Shown: positions 36,987-45,714, counted from the first letter of the stretch. The stretch: 64,000 nucleotides of DNA from JAJXUB01 sp047974805 (GCA_047974805.1 JBKECS010000050.1:29234-93233), one strand, 5' to 3'. Notes: generated by a model from the sequence alone, not told the origin. Made by a program: numbers and translations.

Positions 36987-37709
36987 TCAGCTGGGGCGTC
37001 GCCACCACCACAGATTGACCGCATAGTCGACCTCGATCCCCCGGTGTTCGGCCAGGATCGCCTCCGCGCCGTCCGGCGGGAACTCGATGCGCACCACCGC
37101 CTCGAAGTCCGCGCGGGTCCGGAAGGCCCATCGCAGGAGCAGTTGTTGGCGTCGGAAACCGAGCCGGCGCCAGTACCGTTCGATCGCCACCGGGTCATAG
37201 AGCGGATGAGTGCGGGTGAACCAGCGCCCGAACGTCGAGGTGGTGGCGTCGTTGTCGATGATGGCGAGCACCCCGCCGGGGCGTAGTACTCGCCGGGCCT
37301 GGTCCACTCCCACATCGGATCCCGGTCCGAAGAAATAGGCCCACCTGGCGTGCACGAGATCCACGCAGCCGTCGGCCAATGGCACCGCTTCGGCGCTGGC
37401 TTGCAGCACCGCGATGCGCTCACGGCCAGCGATCCTGGCTCGGGCGCGGGCGGCCAGCGGCGCGTGTGGTTCCAGGCCGATGACCTCTGCCGCGCCGAGG
37501 TCGGCCAGCCGTGGCAGATGGAATCCGCTGCCACAGCCGACGTCGAGGACGGCGATCCCGGCATACGGGAGCAATCCACCGATGGCCGACTCGATTATCC
37601 GGTCGGGGTCGACCGCTTCGTTCTCGATCTCATATGTCTGCGGCGCGCTCCAAATGTTCGGGCTGGGGATGATCCCGCGGAGTTCGCTGTCCCGATCGGC
37701 CCAGCTCAT
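36987..37709 (-). CDS. Class I SAM-dependent methyltransferase
   Basis: A 240-residue methyltransferase of the UbiE/Methyltransf_11 kind: AVLDVGCGSGFHLPRLADLGA binds SAM, and VDLVHARWAYFFGPG plus LRPGGVLAIIDND follow. The end is tryptophan-rich (VNLWWWRRPS). Substrate unknown. ATG 37709 overlaps the stop of the Cys-rich protein gene upstream (ATGA), so the two are co-translated. Confidence 0.85.
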   Translation of the reverse strand: MSWADRDSELRGIIPSPNIWSAPQTYEIENEAVDPDRIIESAIGGLLPYAGIAVLDVGCGSGFHLPRLADLGAAEVIGLEPHAPLAARARARIAGRERIAVLQASAEAVPLADGCVDLVHARWAYFFGPGSDVGVDQARRVLRPGGVLAIIDNDATTSTFGRWFTRTHPLYDPVAIERYWRRLGFRRQQLLLRWAFRTRADFEAVVRIEFPPDGAEAILAEHRGIEVDYAVNLWWWRRPS

Positions 37710-38566
37710 GACCGTCGTTTGCGCGGCGCCTTCGAACGCCCCGGCTTGCCCGAGGCCAAGGTGGCCGGATGCACCAACAAGGGCAGCAATTCGTTGCGGG
37801 CCACGCTGCGTCGTGCCGATCGAGTCAAGTGGATGTGCGCCTCGCAGCGGACCACGAGGTCGGCATACGCACCGGCGCCCATCAGCTCGATCAGCTCTGC
37901 CCGCATGCTCCGGAACACCGGCTCCCGGCCGACATGTGCCTCGGTGTCGTTGGAGCAGAACCAATCAAGGTCGTGCCCGCCGGGACCCCAGCCGCGGCGG
38001 TCGTATTCGCCGATGGTGATCTCCAGGTAGCTGGTCCCGTCGGGCCGGGTCACCGTGGAGTAGGACCGGCGAATCGGCAGCTGCCAGCAGACGTCGGGTT
38101 TGGCCGTCCAGGGGGCGCGTCCCTCAGCCACCGCATGCTGATGCAGCGCGCACCCGGAGCCGGCCGGGAAGCCGGGGCGGTTGAGGAAGATGCAGGCACC
38201 CCGGACGGTCTTGGTACGCACGTCCGCCGGCGCAGGTGCCTGGGCCGGATCGGTGGCGGGCTCGGGGTCAGGCTCGCTCCAGACCGACTTCTTGGACGAA
38301 CCCGGGTAAAACTGCCACTCGTCCTTGCCGAGTTCCTTCACGACCATATGCACCCGGCGCAGGTCCTCTTTGCCGGTGAAGTGGGCGCCGAGGGTGCAGC
38401 AGCCGTCATCGGGCCGATCCGCGTAGATGCCTGGACATCCGGCGCCGAACAAGCAGGTCCAGTTGGAGGTCAGCCAGGTCAGATCCACTCGGAAACGCTG
38501 CCCGTCCTGGTCCGGATCGTCGAACTCCGCCCAGATTCGGGGGGTGTTCAGGTCGGTCGCGGACAC
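37706..38566 (-). CDS. Conserved Cys-rich protein (probable Rv0495c-type)
   Basis: A 286-residue soluble protein with about eight cysteines in separated clusters: WTCLFGAGCPG, DGCCTLGAHF, GACIFLNR...GSGCALHQH, PDVCWQL and WFCSNDTEAH. The pattern suggests a metal or Fe-S site or redox thiols. Residues ~95-120 are a Pro/Ala linker. By its divergent position to ppx it probably corresponds to M. tuberculosis Rv0495c, which has been linked to redox balance; that equivalence is inferred from context. GTG 38566 follows TAGGGT by six bases. It is coupled to the methyltransferase gene. Confidence 0.78.
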   Translation of the reverse strand: MSATDLNTPRIWAEFDDPDQDGQRFRVDLTWLTSNWTCLFGAGCPGIYADRPDDGCCTLGAHFTGKEDLRRVHMVVKELGKDEWQFYPGSSKKSVWSEPDPEPATDPAQAPAPADVRTKTVRGACIFLNRPGFPAGSGCALHQHAVAEGRAPWTAKPDVCWQLPIRRSYSTVTRPDGTSYLEITIGEYDRRGWGPGGHDLDWFCSNDTEAHVGREPVFRSMRAELIELMGAGAYADLVVRCEAHIHLTRSARRSVARNELLPLLVHPATLASGKPGRSKAPRKRRS

Positions 38567-38627
38567 CTGACCACCCTAACCATGGGCAGGCTGTGTCGCC
38601 CACGTCCTCCTGCCCTACCCTTCCGGT

Positions 38628-39554
38628 GTGCGCCTAGGTGTCATTGACGTCGGTTCGAACACCGTCCATCTTCTTGTCGTCGACGCCCACGCCGGGGCGC
38701 AACCGCTGCCGGCCAGCTCGCACAAGATGGTTCTGCGTCTTTCCGAGCACGTCACCGACGATGGGCGGATCTCGGGCGAGGGAGCCGACCGTCTGGTCAC
38801 GTTTGTCGGTGAGTGCCTTCAAGTGGCCGAGGACGCCGGGGTGGAGAACGTCATGGCGTTTGCCACTTCCGCGGTCCGGGAAGCCCCGAACGGTGAAGAG
38901 GTCCTGTCCCGGGTGACCTCCGAGACCGGGGTCAGTCTGAGGGTGCTCAGCGGTGAGGACGAGGCCCGCTCCACCTTTCTCGCTGCCCGTCGCTGGCTCG
39001 GGTGGTCGGCCGGAACGCTGCTCGTGGTCGATATCGGTGGTGGCTCGTTGGAGCTGGCCCAGGGGATGGACGAGGACCCGGACGTCGCCCTGTCGCTGCC
39101 CTTGGGGGCTGGCAGGGTCACCAAAGATCTGCTGCCCGGGGATCCGCCGACGGCTGACGACGTGCGCGCTGCCCGGAAGAAGGTGCGCGCCGCGATCGCG
39201 GCCGACCTGCGGCCCCTGGCCAAGGCGGGAACACCCGATCGGGCAGTGGGCACGAGCAAGACGATCAGGTCGCTGGCCCGGGTTGCCGGTGCGGCGCCCT
39301 CGTCCGAGGGGCCCTATGCGCTGCGCCGGTTGCCGTTGGCCGAACTCACCGACATCGTCGGCCGGCTCGGCGGGATGTCCGCGAAGACCCGGGCCGACCT
39401 ACCCGGAGTGTCCGTGGCCCGGGCTCCCCAGCTGCTCGGTGGCGCCCTCGTCGTCGAGGCGGCCATGGACCTGCTCGGTGTGGAGTCACTGGAGATCTGC
39501 CCGTGGGCGCTGCGCGAGGGCCTCATCCTGCGCCGTCTGGACGCCCTGGGCTGA
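38628..39554 (+). CDS. ppx: Ppx/GppA-family exopolyphosphatase
   Basis: A 308-residue ASKHA-fold phosphatase: LGVIDVGSNTVHLLVVDA (phosphate 1), TSAVREAPNGEEVLSRV, LVVDIGGGSLELAQG (phosphate 2). It acts on polyphosphate or (p)ppGpp and is of the short two-domain form, as in M. tuberculosis Ppx1 (Rv0496 position). GTG 38628 follows TACCCT by six bases, and the divergent Cys-rich gene starts 61 bases away, also with a leaderless-type box. Confidence 0.92.
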   Translation: MRLGVIDVGSNTVHLLVVDAHAGAQPLPASSHKMVLRLSEHVTDDGRISGEGADRLVTFVGECLQVAEDAGVENVMAFATSAVREAPNGEEVLSRVTSETGVSLRVLSGEDEARSTFLAARRWLGWSAGTLLVVDIGGGSLELAQGMDEDPDVALSLPLGAGRVTKDLLPGDPPTADDVRAARKKVRAAIAADLRPLAKAGTPDRAVGTSKTIRSLARVAGAAPSSEGPYALRRLPLAELTDIVGRLGGMSAKTRADLPGVSVARAPQLLGGALVVEAAMDLLGVESLEICPWALREGLILRRLDALG

Positions 39555-39633
39555 GCCCGCGCCCGAGCTGAGCAACCAGCCATCGGCCGTGCCGCCCCAT
39601 CCACGGTGGGCAACCGCCCGTAGGCTGTCGAGC

Positions 39634-40431
39634 ATGGTGGTCGGGGCTGGGCACGGGGGGCGCATACCCGTGGCGGTGTCCACTGCATCGGTCTATCCGA
39701 TGGCTGCGGCGAACGCCTTCGACATCGCCTCCCGGTTCGGCTATGACGGCGTCGAGGTCATGGTGACCACGGAGCCCATGACCCAGGAGGCGGGGGCGCT
39801 CAAAGCACTGTCGGATCACCGTCAGGTTCCCATCCTCTCCGTCCATGCCCCGACGCTGCTGCTCACCCAACGGGTCTGGGGCAGCAACCCATGGGGAAAG
39901 GTCGACCGGTCCATCGAGATGGCTCTCGATGTCGGCGCCGACACGGTGGTGTTGCATCCGCCGTTTCGCTGGCAGAAGGGGTATGCCGAGGAGTTCGTCG
40001 ACGGGGTGCGTGAGCGGGAGGCGGCCAGCGGCATACGGCTGGCAGTGGAGAACATGTATCCCTGGCGGGCCGGGGGCCGGGAACTCGAGGCCTACCTGCC
40101 GGATTGGGATCCCACAACGATGGACTACCGAAACGTGACGTTGGACCTGTCACACACCGCGACGGCCGGCTCCGACGCCCTCGCCATGGCAACTCGGCTC
40201 GGTGACCGGTTGCACCATCTCCACTTGGCGGACGGCTCCGGGTCGGCGCTGGATGAGCACCTCGTTCCTGGCCGGGGGAGTCAGCCGTGCGCCGAGGTGC
40301 TCGAGTTGCTCTCCGGGTCCGGATTCGCCGGGACTGTGGTGGTGGAGGTGTCCACGCGCAAGCTGGAGCAACCCCAGCGGGAGGTCGACCTGGCAGCGGC
40401 CTTGGCCTTTGCCCAATTCCACCTGGGTTAA
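39634..40431 (+). CDS. Sugar phosphate isomerase/epimerase-like TIM-barrel protein
   Basis: A 265-residue AP-endonuclease-2-like (xylose isomerase fold) protein. Metal-site stretches are visible: ILSVHAPTLLLTQRVWG, VVLHPPFRW, RLAVENMYPW, VTLDLSHTATAG, LHHLHLADG and VVVEVSTRK. Substrate unknown. ATG 39634 comes seven bases after TAGGCT (39621-39626); the very long in-frame extension upstream lies over ppx and is not coding. It corresponds in place to Rv0498. Confidence 0.87.
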   Translation: MVVGAGHGGRIPVAVSTASVYPMAAANAFDIASRFGYDGVEVMVTTEPMTQEAGALKALSDHRQVPILSVHAPTLLLTQRVWGSNPWGKVDRSIEMALDVGADTVVLHPPFRWQKGYAEEFVDGVREREAASGIRLAVENMYPWRAGGRELEAYLPDWDPTTMDYRNVTLDLSHTATAGSDALAMATRLGDRLHHLHLADGSGSALDEHLVPGRGSQPCAEVLELLSGSGFAGTVVVEVSTRKLEQPQREVDLAAALAFAQFHLG

Positions 40432-40537
40432 TGGGCGGGTTGCCGGCCGAGCTCACCGTGGGCCGGGGCCGCTCCGCTGGACGCAGCGGCCACCGGCGCG
40501 GCGCCCCTTGTGGCTGCCGGGGCGTTAGCCTGCGGTG

Positions 40538-41488
40538 GTGAACGCCGCAGACTTGCTGCGCAACAGCCTGCTTGGCATGGCGCAGAATTCCCGCCTTCGC
40601 CATGCGATTCAACAGGCGCCGGTCAGCTCCAGCGTGGTGAAACGCTTCGTGGCCGGCTCCAGCGTTGCCGAGGCGGTCGAGACCGCGGGGGATCTTCGGC
40701 ACACAGCTCGACAGGTCACCATCGACTACCTCGGCGAGGATACGCACGACCTCGGTCAGGCTGCGGCAACCACTGATACCTATGTGCGGCTCCTGTCCGA
40801 GCTGTCCGGTCGGGGCCTGAGTGCCGGGGGCCGGGCCGAAGTCAGCGTCAAGCTTTCGGCCATCGGGCTGACCCTGCCCAAGGACGGTTCCACGATTGCG
40901 TTGGAGAACATCCGAACAATCTGCTCCGCGGCCCGGGAGGCGGGCACGACGGTGACCTTGGACATGGAGGACCACACCAGCACCGACGCCACCTTGACCG
41001 TGTTGCGGGAGGTGCGTGTCGACTTCCCCGAGACCGGAGCGGTGCTGCAGGCCTATCTGCGCCGGACGGAGGCGGATTGTCGAGATCTGGCATACGCCGG
41101 CTCACGGGTCCGGTTGTGCAAGGGGGCGTATATGGAGCCGGAGTCCGTCGCCTACCAGGGTGCGCAGGAGGTGGATCAGGCATACGTGCGCTGTCTGAGG
41201 ATCCTCATGGAGGCGCCGTGCTATCCCATGGTGGCCAGCCACGATCCACGCATGATTGCCATCGCCGGGGCGCTGGCTGCACGGGCTGACCGAGCGCCCC
41301 GGGCCTATGAGTATCAGATGCTGTTGGGGGTCCGGCCTGGGGAGCAGAAGCGCATCGCCGATCGAGGCGACACGATGCGGGTCTATCTGCCGTTCGGCGA
41401 GCAGTGGTACGGCTACCTCATGCGTCGGATGGCTGAGCGCCCGGCCAACACGCTGTTCTTCCTCCGGGGCTTGGTGACCAGGAACTGA
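40538..41488 (+). CDS. Proline dehydrogenase
   Basis: A 316-residue monofunctional FAD-dependent PRODH (PutA N-terminal activity) oxidising proline to pyrroline-5-carboxylate. Signatures: EVSVKLSAIGLTLPKDG, TLDMEDHTSTDATL, AVLQAYLRRTEAD, RVRLCKGAYMEPESVAY, MVASHDPRM and EYQMLLGVRPGEQ. GTG 40538 is chosen over GTG 40535 because TAGCCT (40526-40531) is then six bases away. No P5C dehydrogenase gene is adjacent; proC, which runs the opposite way in proline metabolism, follows after a palindromic repeat. Confidence 0.92.
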   Translation: MNAADLLRNSLLGMAQNSRLRHAIQQAPVSSSVVKRFVAGSSVAEAVETAGDLRHTARQVTIDYLGEDTHDLGQAAATTDTYVRLLSELSGRGLSAGGRAEVSVKLSAIGLTLPKDGSTIALENIRTICSAAREAGTTVTLDMEDHTSTDATLTVLREVRVDFPETGAVLQAYLRRTEADCRDLAYAGSRVRLCKGAYMEPESVAYQGAQEVDQAYVRCLRILMEAPCYPMVASHDPRMIAIAGALAARADRAPRAYEYQMLLGVRPGEQKRIADRGDTMRVYLPFGEQWYGYLMRRMAERPANTLFFLRGLVTRN

Positions 41489-41515
41489 CGGTATGCCGTG
41501 CCCGAAACTTCACAA

Positions 41516-41590
41516 GGGAACCCAGAGCTTCGCAAGGGAAATGTCCCCTTGCGAAGCTCTGGGTTCCCACCTGTGGCGTAAATCCGGTGA
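41516..41590. repeat. Palindromic intergenic element, copy 2 (perfect 23-bp stem)
   Basis: Arms 41516-41538 and 41546-41568 are exact reverse complements with the 7-base loop AAATGTC. The right arm continues into CCCACCTGTGGCGTAAATCC, matching the copies at 28115 and 19709. TAGGCT (41612-41617), the proC -10 box, lies downstream. The stem can also act as a terminator for the proline dehydrogenase gene. Confidence 0.8.
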
Positions 41591-41624
41591 CCGGGAGGGG
41601 CGGGGAGCGCATAGGCTCGCCGGC

Positions 41625-42431
41625 ATGGCTAAGACGGCAATCTTCGGTGCAGGCGTGATGGGCGAGACCTTGCTGTCCGGGCTGCTGCGCTCCGGACGCG
41701 ACCCGCGGGAGTTGATCGTCGCCGAACGCCGGGAAGATCGTGCGGCTGAGCTCACGCAGCGCTACGGCGTCGAGGTGGTGCCCAACCTTGATGCTGCAGA
41801 AGCAGCGGAAACCATGGTGCTCGTCGTCAAGCCCCAGGACATGGACATGCTGCTTCAGGAAATTGCCGTGGCTGTGCGCCCTGGCAACCTTGTCGTGTCT
41901 TTGGCGGCGGGAATCACCACGGAGTTCTTGGAGCGCCGCCTGCCGGAGGGCTCCTCCGTTGTGAGGGTCATGCCGAACACCCCGGCCCTGGTCGATCAAG
42001 GAATGGCCGCGATCAGTCCCGGCCAGCACTGCACCAACGAGCACCTGGCCGAGGCCTCGGCGCTGCTCAGTTCGTGCGGCCTGGTCACGCAGGTGCCGGA
42101 GAAGATGCAGGACGCGGTGACGGCGATCTCTGGCTCCGGCCCGGCGTACATCTTCTATGTGGTCGAGGCGATGATCGAGGCAGGTGTCGTGCTCGGCATC
42201 CCCCGCATCACGGCCAGCGAACTCGTCGTGCAGACGCTCTACGGGGCGGCAACGATGATCAAGGAGACCGGTCAGCACCCGACGGTCCTGCGTGAACAAG
42301 TCACCTCGCCGGGCGGGACGACGGCTGCGGCGCTTCGCCAGCTGGACGATCATAAGGTGCGCGCTGCCTTCATCAGCGCCATGGAGGCCGCGGCCGCGAG
42401 GTCCAAGGAGCTGGCCGGTGGCAGCGCCTAG
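41625..42431 (+). CDS. proC: Pyrroline-5-carboxylate reductase
   Basis: A 268-residue NAD(P)H enzyme for the last step of proline synthesis. N-terminal TAIFGAGVMGETLLSGLL, then VVKPQDMDMLL, VVRVMPNTPALVDQGM, AVTAISGSGPAYIFYVVEAM and VTSPGGTTAAALRQLD. ATG 41625 is seven bases after TAGGCT. It is in the Rv0500 position, but several genes are inserted here between proC and the small HTH gene at 48276. Confidence 0.95.
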   Translation: MAKTAIFGAGVMGETLLSGLLRSGRDPRELIVAERREDRAAELTQRYGVEVVPNLDAAEAAETMVLVVKPQDMDMLLQEIAVAVRPGNLVVSLAAGITTEFLERRLPEGSSVVRVMPNTPALVDQGMAAISPGQHCTNEHLAEASALLSSCGLVTQVPEKMQDAVTAISGSGPAYIFYVVEAMIEAGVVLGIPRITASELVVQTLYGAATMIKETGQHPTVLREQVTSPGGTTAAALRQLDDHKVRAAFISAMEAAAARSKELAGGSA

Positions 42432-42442
42432 GCGACCACGGC

Positions 42443-42952
42443 ATGCCTGACGCCTCGCCGCCCCCGGATATTCAGGTCGTCCGGGTTGCTGCCGAGTCCT
42501 GGCCGGACTACAGAGAGGTTCGCCTGGCCATGCTGGCGGACTCACCCCGAGCCTTCTCCACCACCTATGCCGAAGTGGCAGCACGCACCGACGAGGACTG
42601 GCAGGTCCTTGCCGAACAGCTGACCATCTGGCTTGCGTATGCCGACCGCGGCCCGATCGGGTCGGTCGCCTTCTGGGCCGATCCGCAGCTGGGCCAGGGT
42701 GCCGGCTACCTGGTCGGCATGTGGGTCCACCCCGATCACCGAGGCTGCGGGACGGCCCACGCCCTTGCCGGGGCGCTCATCGCCCATGCTCGCGGTGAGG
42801 GGGTGCATACGCTCGTCTTGGACGTGGTGGAGACGAACGAGCGGGCATACCGGTTCTATAAACGCCTGGGGTTTCGTCCCACCGGCAGGTCCGCAGCGCT
42901 GTCCTGGGACAGCTCCATCAGTGAGTCCGAGTTGGCCCTGGACCTGACCTGA
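42443..42952 (+). CDS. GNAT-family N-acetyltransferase
   Basis: A 169-residue acetyltransferase: YLVGMWVHPDHRGCGTAHALAGALIAHA is the acetyl-CoA motif and TLVLDVVETNERAYRFYKRLGFRPTGR the C-terminal part. It begins 11 bases after proC, so it is probably co-transcribed. Its architecture resembles the next GNAT (43114), including RLAMLADSPRAF versus RLEALRESPEAF, so the two are likely old duplicates. Substrate unknown. Confidence 0.85.
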   Translation: MPDASPPPDIQVVRVAAESWPDYREVRLAMLADSPRAFSTTYAEVAARTDEDWQVLAEQLTIWLAYADRGPIGSVAFWADPQLGQGAGYLVGMWVHPDHRGCGTAHALAGALIAHARGEGVHTLVLDVVETNERAYRFYKRLGFRPTGRSAALSWDSSISESELALDLT

Positions 42953-43009
42953 TTCAACGGCGGGCCCATCCCGGCCATCGCCGAAGCAAGCAACGCTGTC
43001 GACGACGGA

Positions 43010-43098
43010 CCTGGTCACACGCCTGCGGGCGGTGCGTCTGCGATCACCCCGGACTCGACCCGGTCGGTGCCCTGGTCACACGCCTGCGGGCGGTGCGT
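43010..43098 (+). repeat. 28-bp exact direct repeat between two GNAT genes
   Basis: CCTGGTCACACGCCTGCGGG followed by CGGTGCGT occurs at 43010-43037 and 43071-43098, an offset of 61 bases. The second copy ends 15 bases before the ATG of the second GNAT gene. This could be slippage/recombination debris or duplicated regulatory sequence. Confidence 0.85.
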
Positions 43099-43113
43099 GA
43101 CAGAGTATGGCGC

Positions 43114-43629
43114 ATGACGGACTTCACCGTACGCTCCCTGACCGAAGACGACTGGGCGACCTACCGGGACGCTCGTTTGGAGGCATTGAGGGAGTCTCCA
43201 GAGGCATTCGTGGCCGATCTCGTCACGGAATCGGGCCTGCCGGAATCGGAATGGCGAGACCGGATGGCCAGATCGCATCGGATGCTTGCCGAGGAGGGTG
43301 CGGGCCGGCACCTGGGGGTGGTGTCCCTGCGTGAAGGGACGGCGGAAGGCGACACACACGCCGACCTGTTCGGGCTCTGGGTAACCCCGCCCGCCCGCGG
43401 TACGGGCATCGCCACGGGCTTGGTGCGGGCCGCGGCCGTGAAGGCCCACGAGGACGGCATGACCCACCTGACCTACTGGGTGGGCACTGACAACGGCCGC
43501 GCTGTCGCGTTCGCCAGCGGCTTCGGTTTCCGTCCGACGGACAACCGGAGGCCGATGCGGGTCAAGAGCCGAGACGACGGGGATGAGGAGATCGAGATGG
43601 TCCTGCCACTGCTAGCCGATCGGACCTGA
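43114..43629 (+). CDS. GNAT-family N-acetyltransferase
   Basis: A 171-residue acetyltransferase. TVRSLTEDDWATYRDARLEAL at the start, LFGLWVTPPARGTGIATGLVRAAAVKA as the CoA motif, THLTYWVGTDNGRAVAFASGFGFRPT at the end. It is a paralogue-like partner of the preceding gene. ATG 43114 is chosen as the homology starts there. The substrate is unknown; small-molecule or protein acetylation are both possible. Confidence 0.84.
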   Translation: MTDFTVRSLTEDDWATYRDARLEALRESPEAFVADLVTESGLPESEWRDRMARSHRMLAEEGAGRHLGVVSLREGTAEGDTHADLFGLWVTPPARGTGIATGLVRAAAVKAHEDGMTHLTYWVGTDNGRAVAFASGFGFRPTDNRRPMRVKSRDDGDEEIEMVLPLLADRT

Positions 43630-43659
43630 CCGAGCGCGCGTCCTCCACCGGCGAGCCGG

Positions 43660-44328
43660 TCAGGGCCGCGCCGCGAGCCGTTCGAGCAGTGCCACCGGGC
43701 CCGAGACGATGAGCGTGTGTTCGCGGCTGACCTTGGTCGAGGGCACGGCGTAGGTGAAGTCCTGTTCGGGGGCCTTGACCCCGACCACGGTGACGCCGTA
43801 TTTGCTGCGGATCTGGGATTGCTCCAGGGTGAAGCCGACCGCCTCAGTCGGCGGGCGCATCTTGACGATGGCGAACCCGTCGTCGAACTCGATGTAGTCC
43901 TGCAGCTTCCCGTTGACCAAATGGGCCACCCGACGCCCCGAGTCGGCCTCCGGGCGGACCACGTGATGCACCCCGATCCGGTCGAGGATCCGAGCGTGCT
44001 CCGGTGAGGTGGCCTTAGCCCAGATCGAGGCAACGCCGGCATCGACGAGATTGGCGCAAGCCAGCACCGAGGTCTCCACCGAAGAGCCAACGCCCACCAC
44101 GGCGATGCTGAACTCCCGTGCCCGGATCTTCTCCACCATGGCAGCAGCGCTGGCATCGCCGCGCACGACCTTGGCGAACGACGCCTCGTATGCCTCCACC
44201 CGGTCGCTACTCGCCTCGATCACCGTCACCCGGTGCCCCAGGCGCTGCAACTCCTGTGCCGCGGCCAATCCGAACCGTCCCAAACCAATGACGAGCACAT
44301 CCTCGTCGTGAAGTCGGTTGCGCGCCAC
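43660..44328 (-). CDS. TrkA/KtrA-type potassium channel regulatory (RCK) protein
   Basis: A 222-residue cytosolic regulator: TrkA_N Rossmann domain (VLVIGLGRFGLAAAQELQRLGH, with a conserved acidic IEASSDRV) and a TrkA_C domain (residues ~140-215, EQSQIRSKYGVTVVGVKAP). It gates a TrkH/KtrB membrane subunit in response to nucleotides, possibly also c-di-AMP as in other bacteria. No membrane subunit gene is in the window, so it is an orphan here. GTG start at 44328. Confidence 0.88.
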   Translation of the reverse strand: MARNRLHDEDVLVIGLGRFGLAAAQELQRLGHRVTVIEASSDRVEAYEASFAKVVRGDASAAAMVEKIRAREFSIAVVGVGSSVETSVLACANLVDAGVASIWAKATSPEHARILDRIGVHHVVRPEADSGRRVAHLVNGKLQDYIEFDDGFAIVKMRPPTEAVGFTLEQSQIRSKYGVTVVGVKAPEQDFTYAVPSTKVSREHTLIVSGPVALLERLAARP

Positions 44329-44433
44329 AGGGGTCCCTTTCGTCGTATGCCCGGCCTACCCGAACCGCCCGGCAAAGCGGCTGACTTGGTGCCGGTGGGC
44401 GGGGTGGCCAGCATCGAGGGTAGCGTTTCCGTC

Positions 44434-45621
44434 ATGGGACCAACGCAGGTCGTCTGGGATGAATCGTTCACGGCCTACAACTTCGGGCCGGGACACCCCA
44501 TGGGACCTGCCCGGTTGGATCTGACTGCCCGGCTCAGCCAAGCGTTGGGCGTGCTCGACGGGTTGACCCTGCTCTCGCCGGCGATCGCCACCGACGAGGT
44601 GCTGGCGACCGTGCACGACCTGGCTTACATCGCCGCGGTCAAGCGGGCATCGGACGACCCGAGCAGGGCCGATCCGTCCCGCGGGCTGGGCACCGAGGAC
44701 GACCCGGCGTTTCAGGGGATGCACGAGGCGAGCGCCCGCATCGCCGAGGGCACCAGGTCGATCGCCGAGGCGGTGTGGACCGGGCAGAGTGAGCACGCAG
44801 TGAACTTCTGCGGCGGAATGCACCACGCGACCCCGGAGATGGCCTCCGGCTTTTGCATCTACAACGACATCGCCGTGGGGATCCAATGGTTGCTTGATCA
44901 TGGGGCGACCCGGGTGGCCTACGTCGATGTCGATGTGCACCATGGCGACGGCGTCGAGAGGATCTTCTGGGACGACCCGCGGGTGCTGACGATCTCGGTC
45001 CACGAGAACGGGAGGGTGCTTTTCCCTGGCACCGGGTGGCCCAACGAGACCGGTGGGCCACGCGCGGTGGGCAGCAGCGTCAACATCCCCTTGCCGCCGG
45101 GGACGGGGGATTCCGCCTGGCTGCGGGCGATCAACTCGGTGATCGTGCCGGTGGTCCGGTCGTTCGAACCGCAGATCCTTGTGTCCCAACATGGCTGCGA
45201 CACGCATCTGGACGATCCGTTGGCACACATGGCCATCACCGTGGACGCCCAGCGGTATGCCGCCGAGACGATGCACCGGTTGGCCCACGAGGTCAGCGGC
45301 GGGAAGTGGATCGCCTTGGGCGGCGGCGGATACGAGCTGGTCAACGTCGTACCCAGGTCGTGGACCCATCTGACCGCGATCGCCGCGCACAAGCCGATCG
45401 ATGTGCTGACCGAAGTCCCTGCCCAGTGGCGCGAGCACGTCCAAACCGTGCACGGCCGGACCGGGCCGACCCGGATGGGGGACCTGCCCGCGGAGAGCCT
45501 TCCGATCTGGGTGCAGCCGTGGTCGATGGGCTACAACCCGGAAAGCTCGACCGACCGGGCCATCTTGGCCGTTCGGGAGGCGGTGTTCCCCCAGCACGGG
45601 CTGGACGTCTGGTTCGACTAG
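44434..45621 (+). CDS. AcuC-like histone-deacetylase-family hydrolase
   Basis: A 395-residue class I-like deacetylase. Active-site motifs: FCGGMHHATPEMASGFCIYNDIAVG (His-His), YVDVDVHHGDGVERIFW (zinc Asp and His), SQHGCDTHLDDPLAHMA (zinc Asp) and LGGGGYELVN (catalytic Tyr). In Bacillus AcuC deacetylates acetyl-CoA synthetase; two GNAT acetyltransferase genes lie close by (42443, 43114), which may or may not be linked. ATG 44434 follows TAGCGT by seven bases. Confidence 0.9.
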   Translation: MGPTQVVWDESFTAYNFGPGHPMGPARLDLTARLSQALGVLDGLTLLSPAIATDEVLATVHDLAYIAAVKRASDDPSRADPSRGLGTEDDPAFQGMHEASARIAEGTRSIAEAVWTGQSEHAVNFCGGMHHATPEMASGFCIYNDIAVGIQWLLDHGATRVAYVDVDVHHGDGVERIFWDDPRVLTISVHENGRVLFPGTGWPNETGGPRAVGSSVNIPLPPGTGDSAWLRAINSVIVPVVRSFEPQILVSQHGCDTHLDDPLAHMAITVDAQRYAAETMHRLAHEVSGGKWIALGGGGYELVNVVPRSWTHLTAIAAHKPIDVLTEVPAQWREHVQTVHGRTGPTRMGDLPAESLPIWVQPWSMGYNPESSTDRAILAVREAVFPQHGLDVWFD

Positions 45622-45714
45622 GCGCAGGCACCGTCGTGACCTAGCCCGCCGCGTGCGGCGCCCTTAGCGCACCCGCCGACATCCTCGCGCTTTCGCCCGG
45701 TGTCCACCGAACCC

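Noticed and set aside
36884..37579. N-terminal extension of the radA frame
   Set aside because: Runs antisense-frame through the methyltransferase gene; RadA's zinc finger begins right after ATG 36883, which also has a leaderless-type promoter.
38953..39633. N-terminal extension of the sugar isomerase frame over ppx
   Set aside because: Arg/Pro-rich nonsense in the wrong frame of ppx; TAGGCT plus ATG 39634 marks the true start.
44356..45597. 413-codon open frame antisense to the AcuC-like gene
   Set aside because: His/Arg/Gly-rich shadow; the + strand gene has all catalytic motifs.
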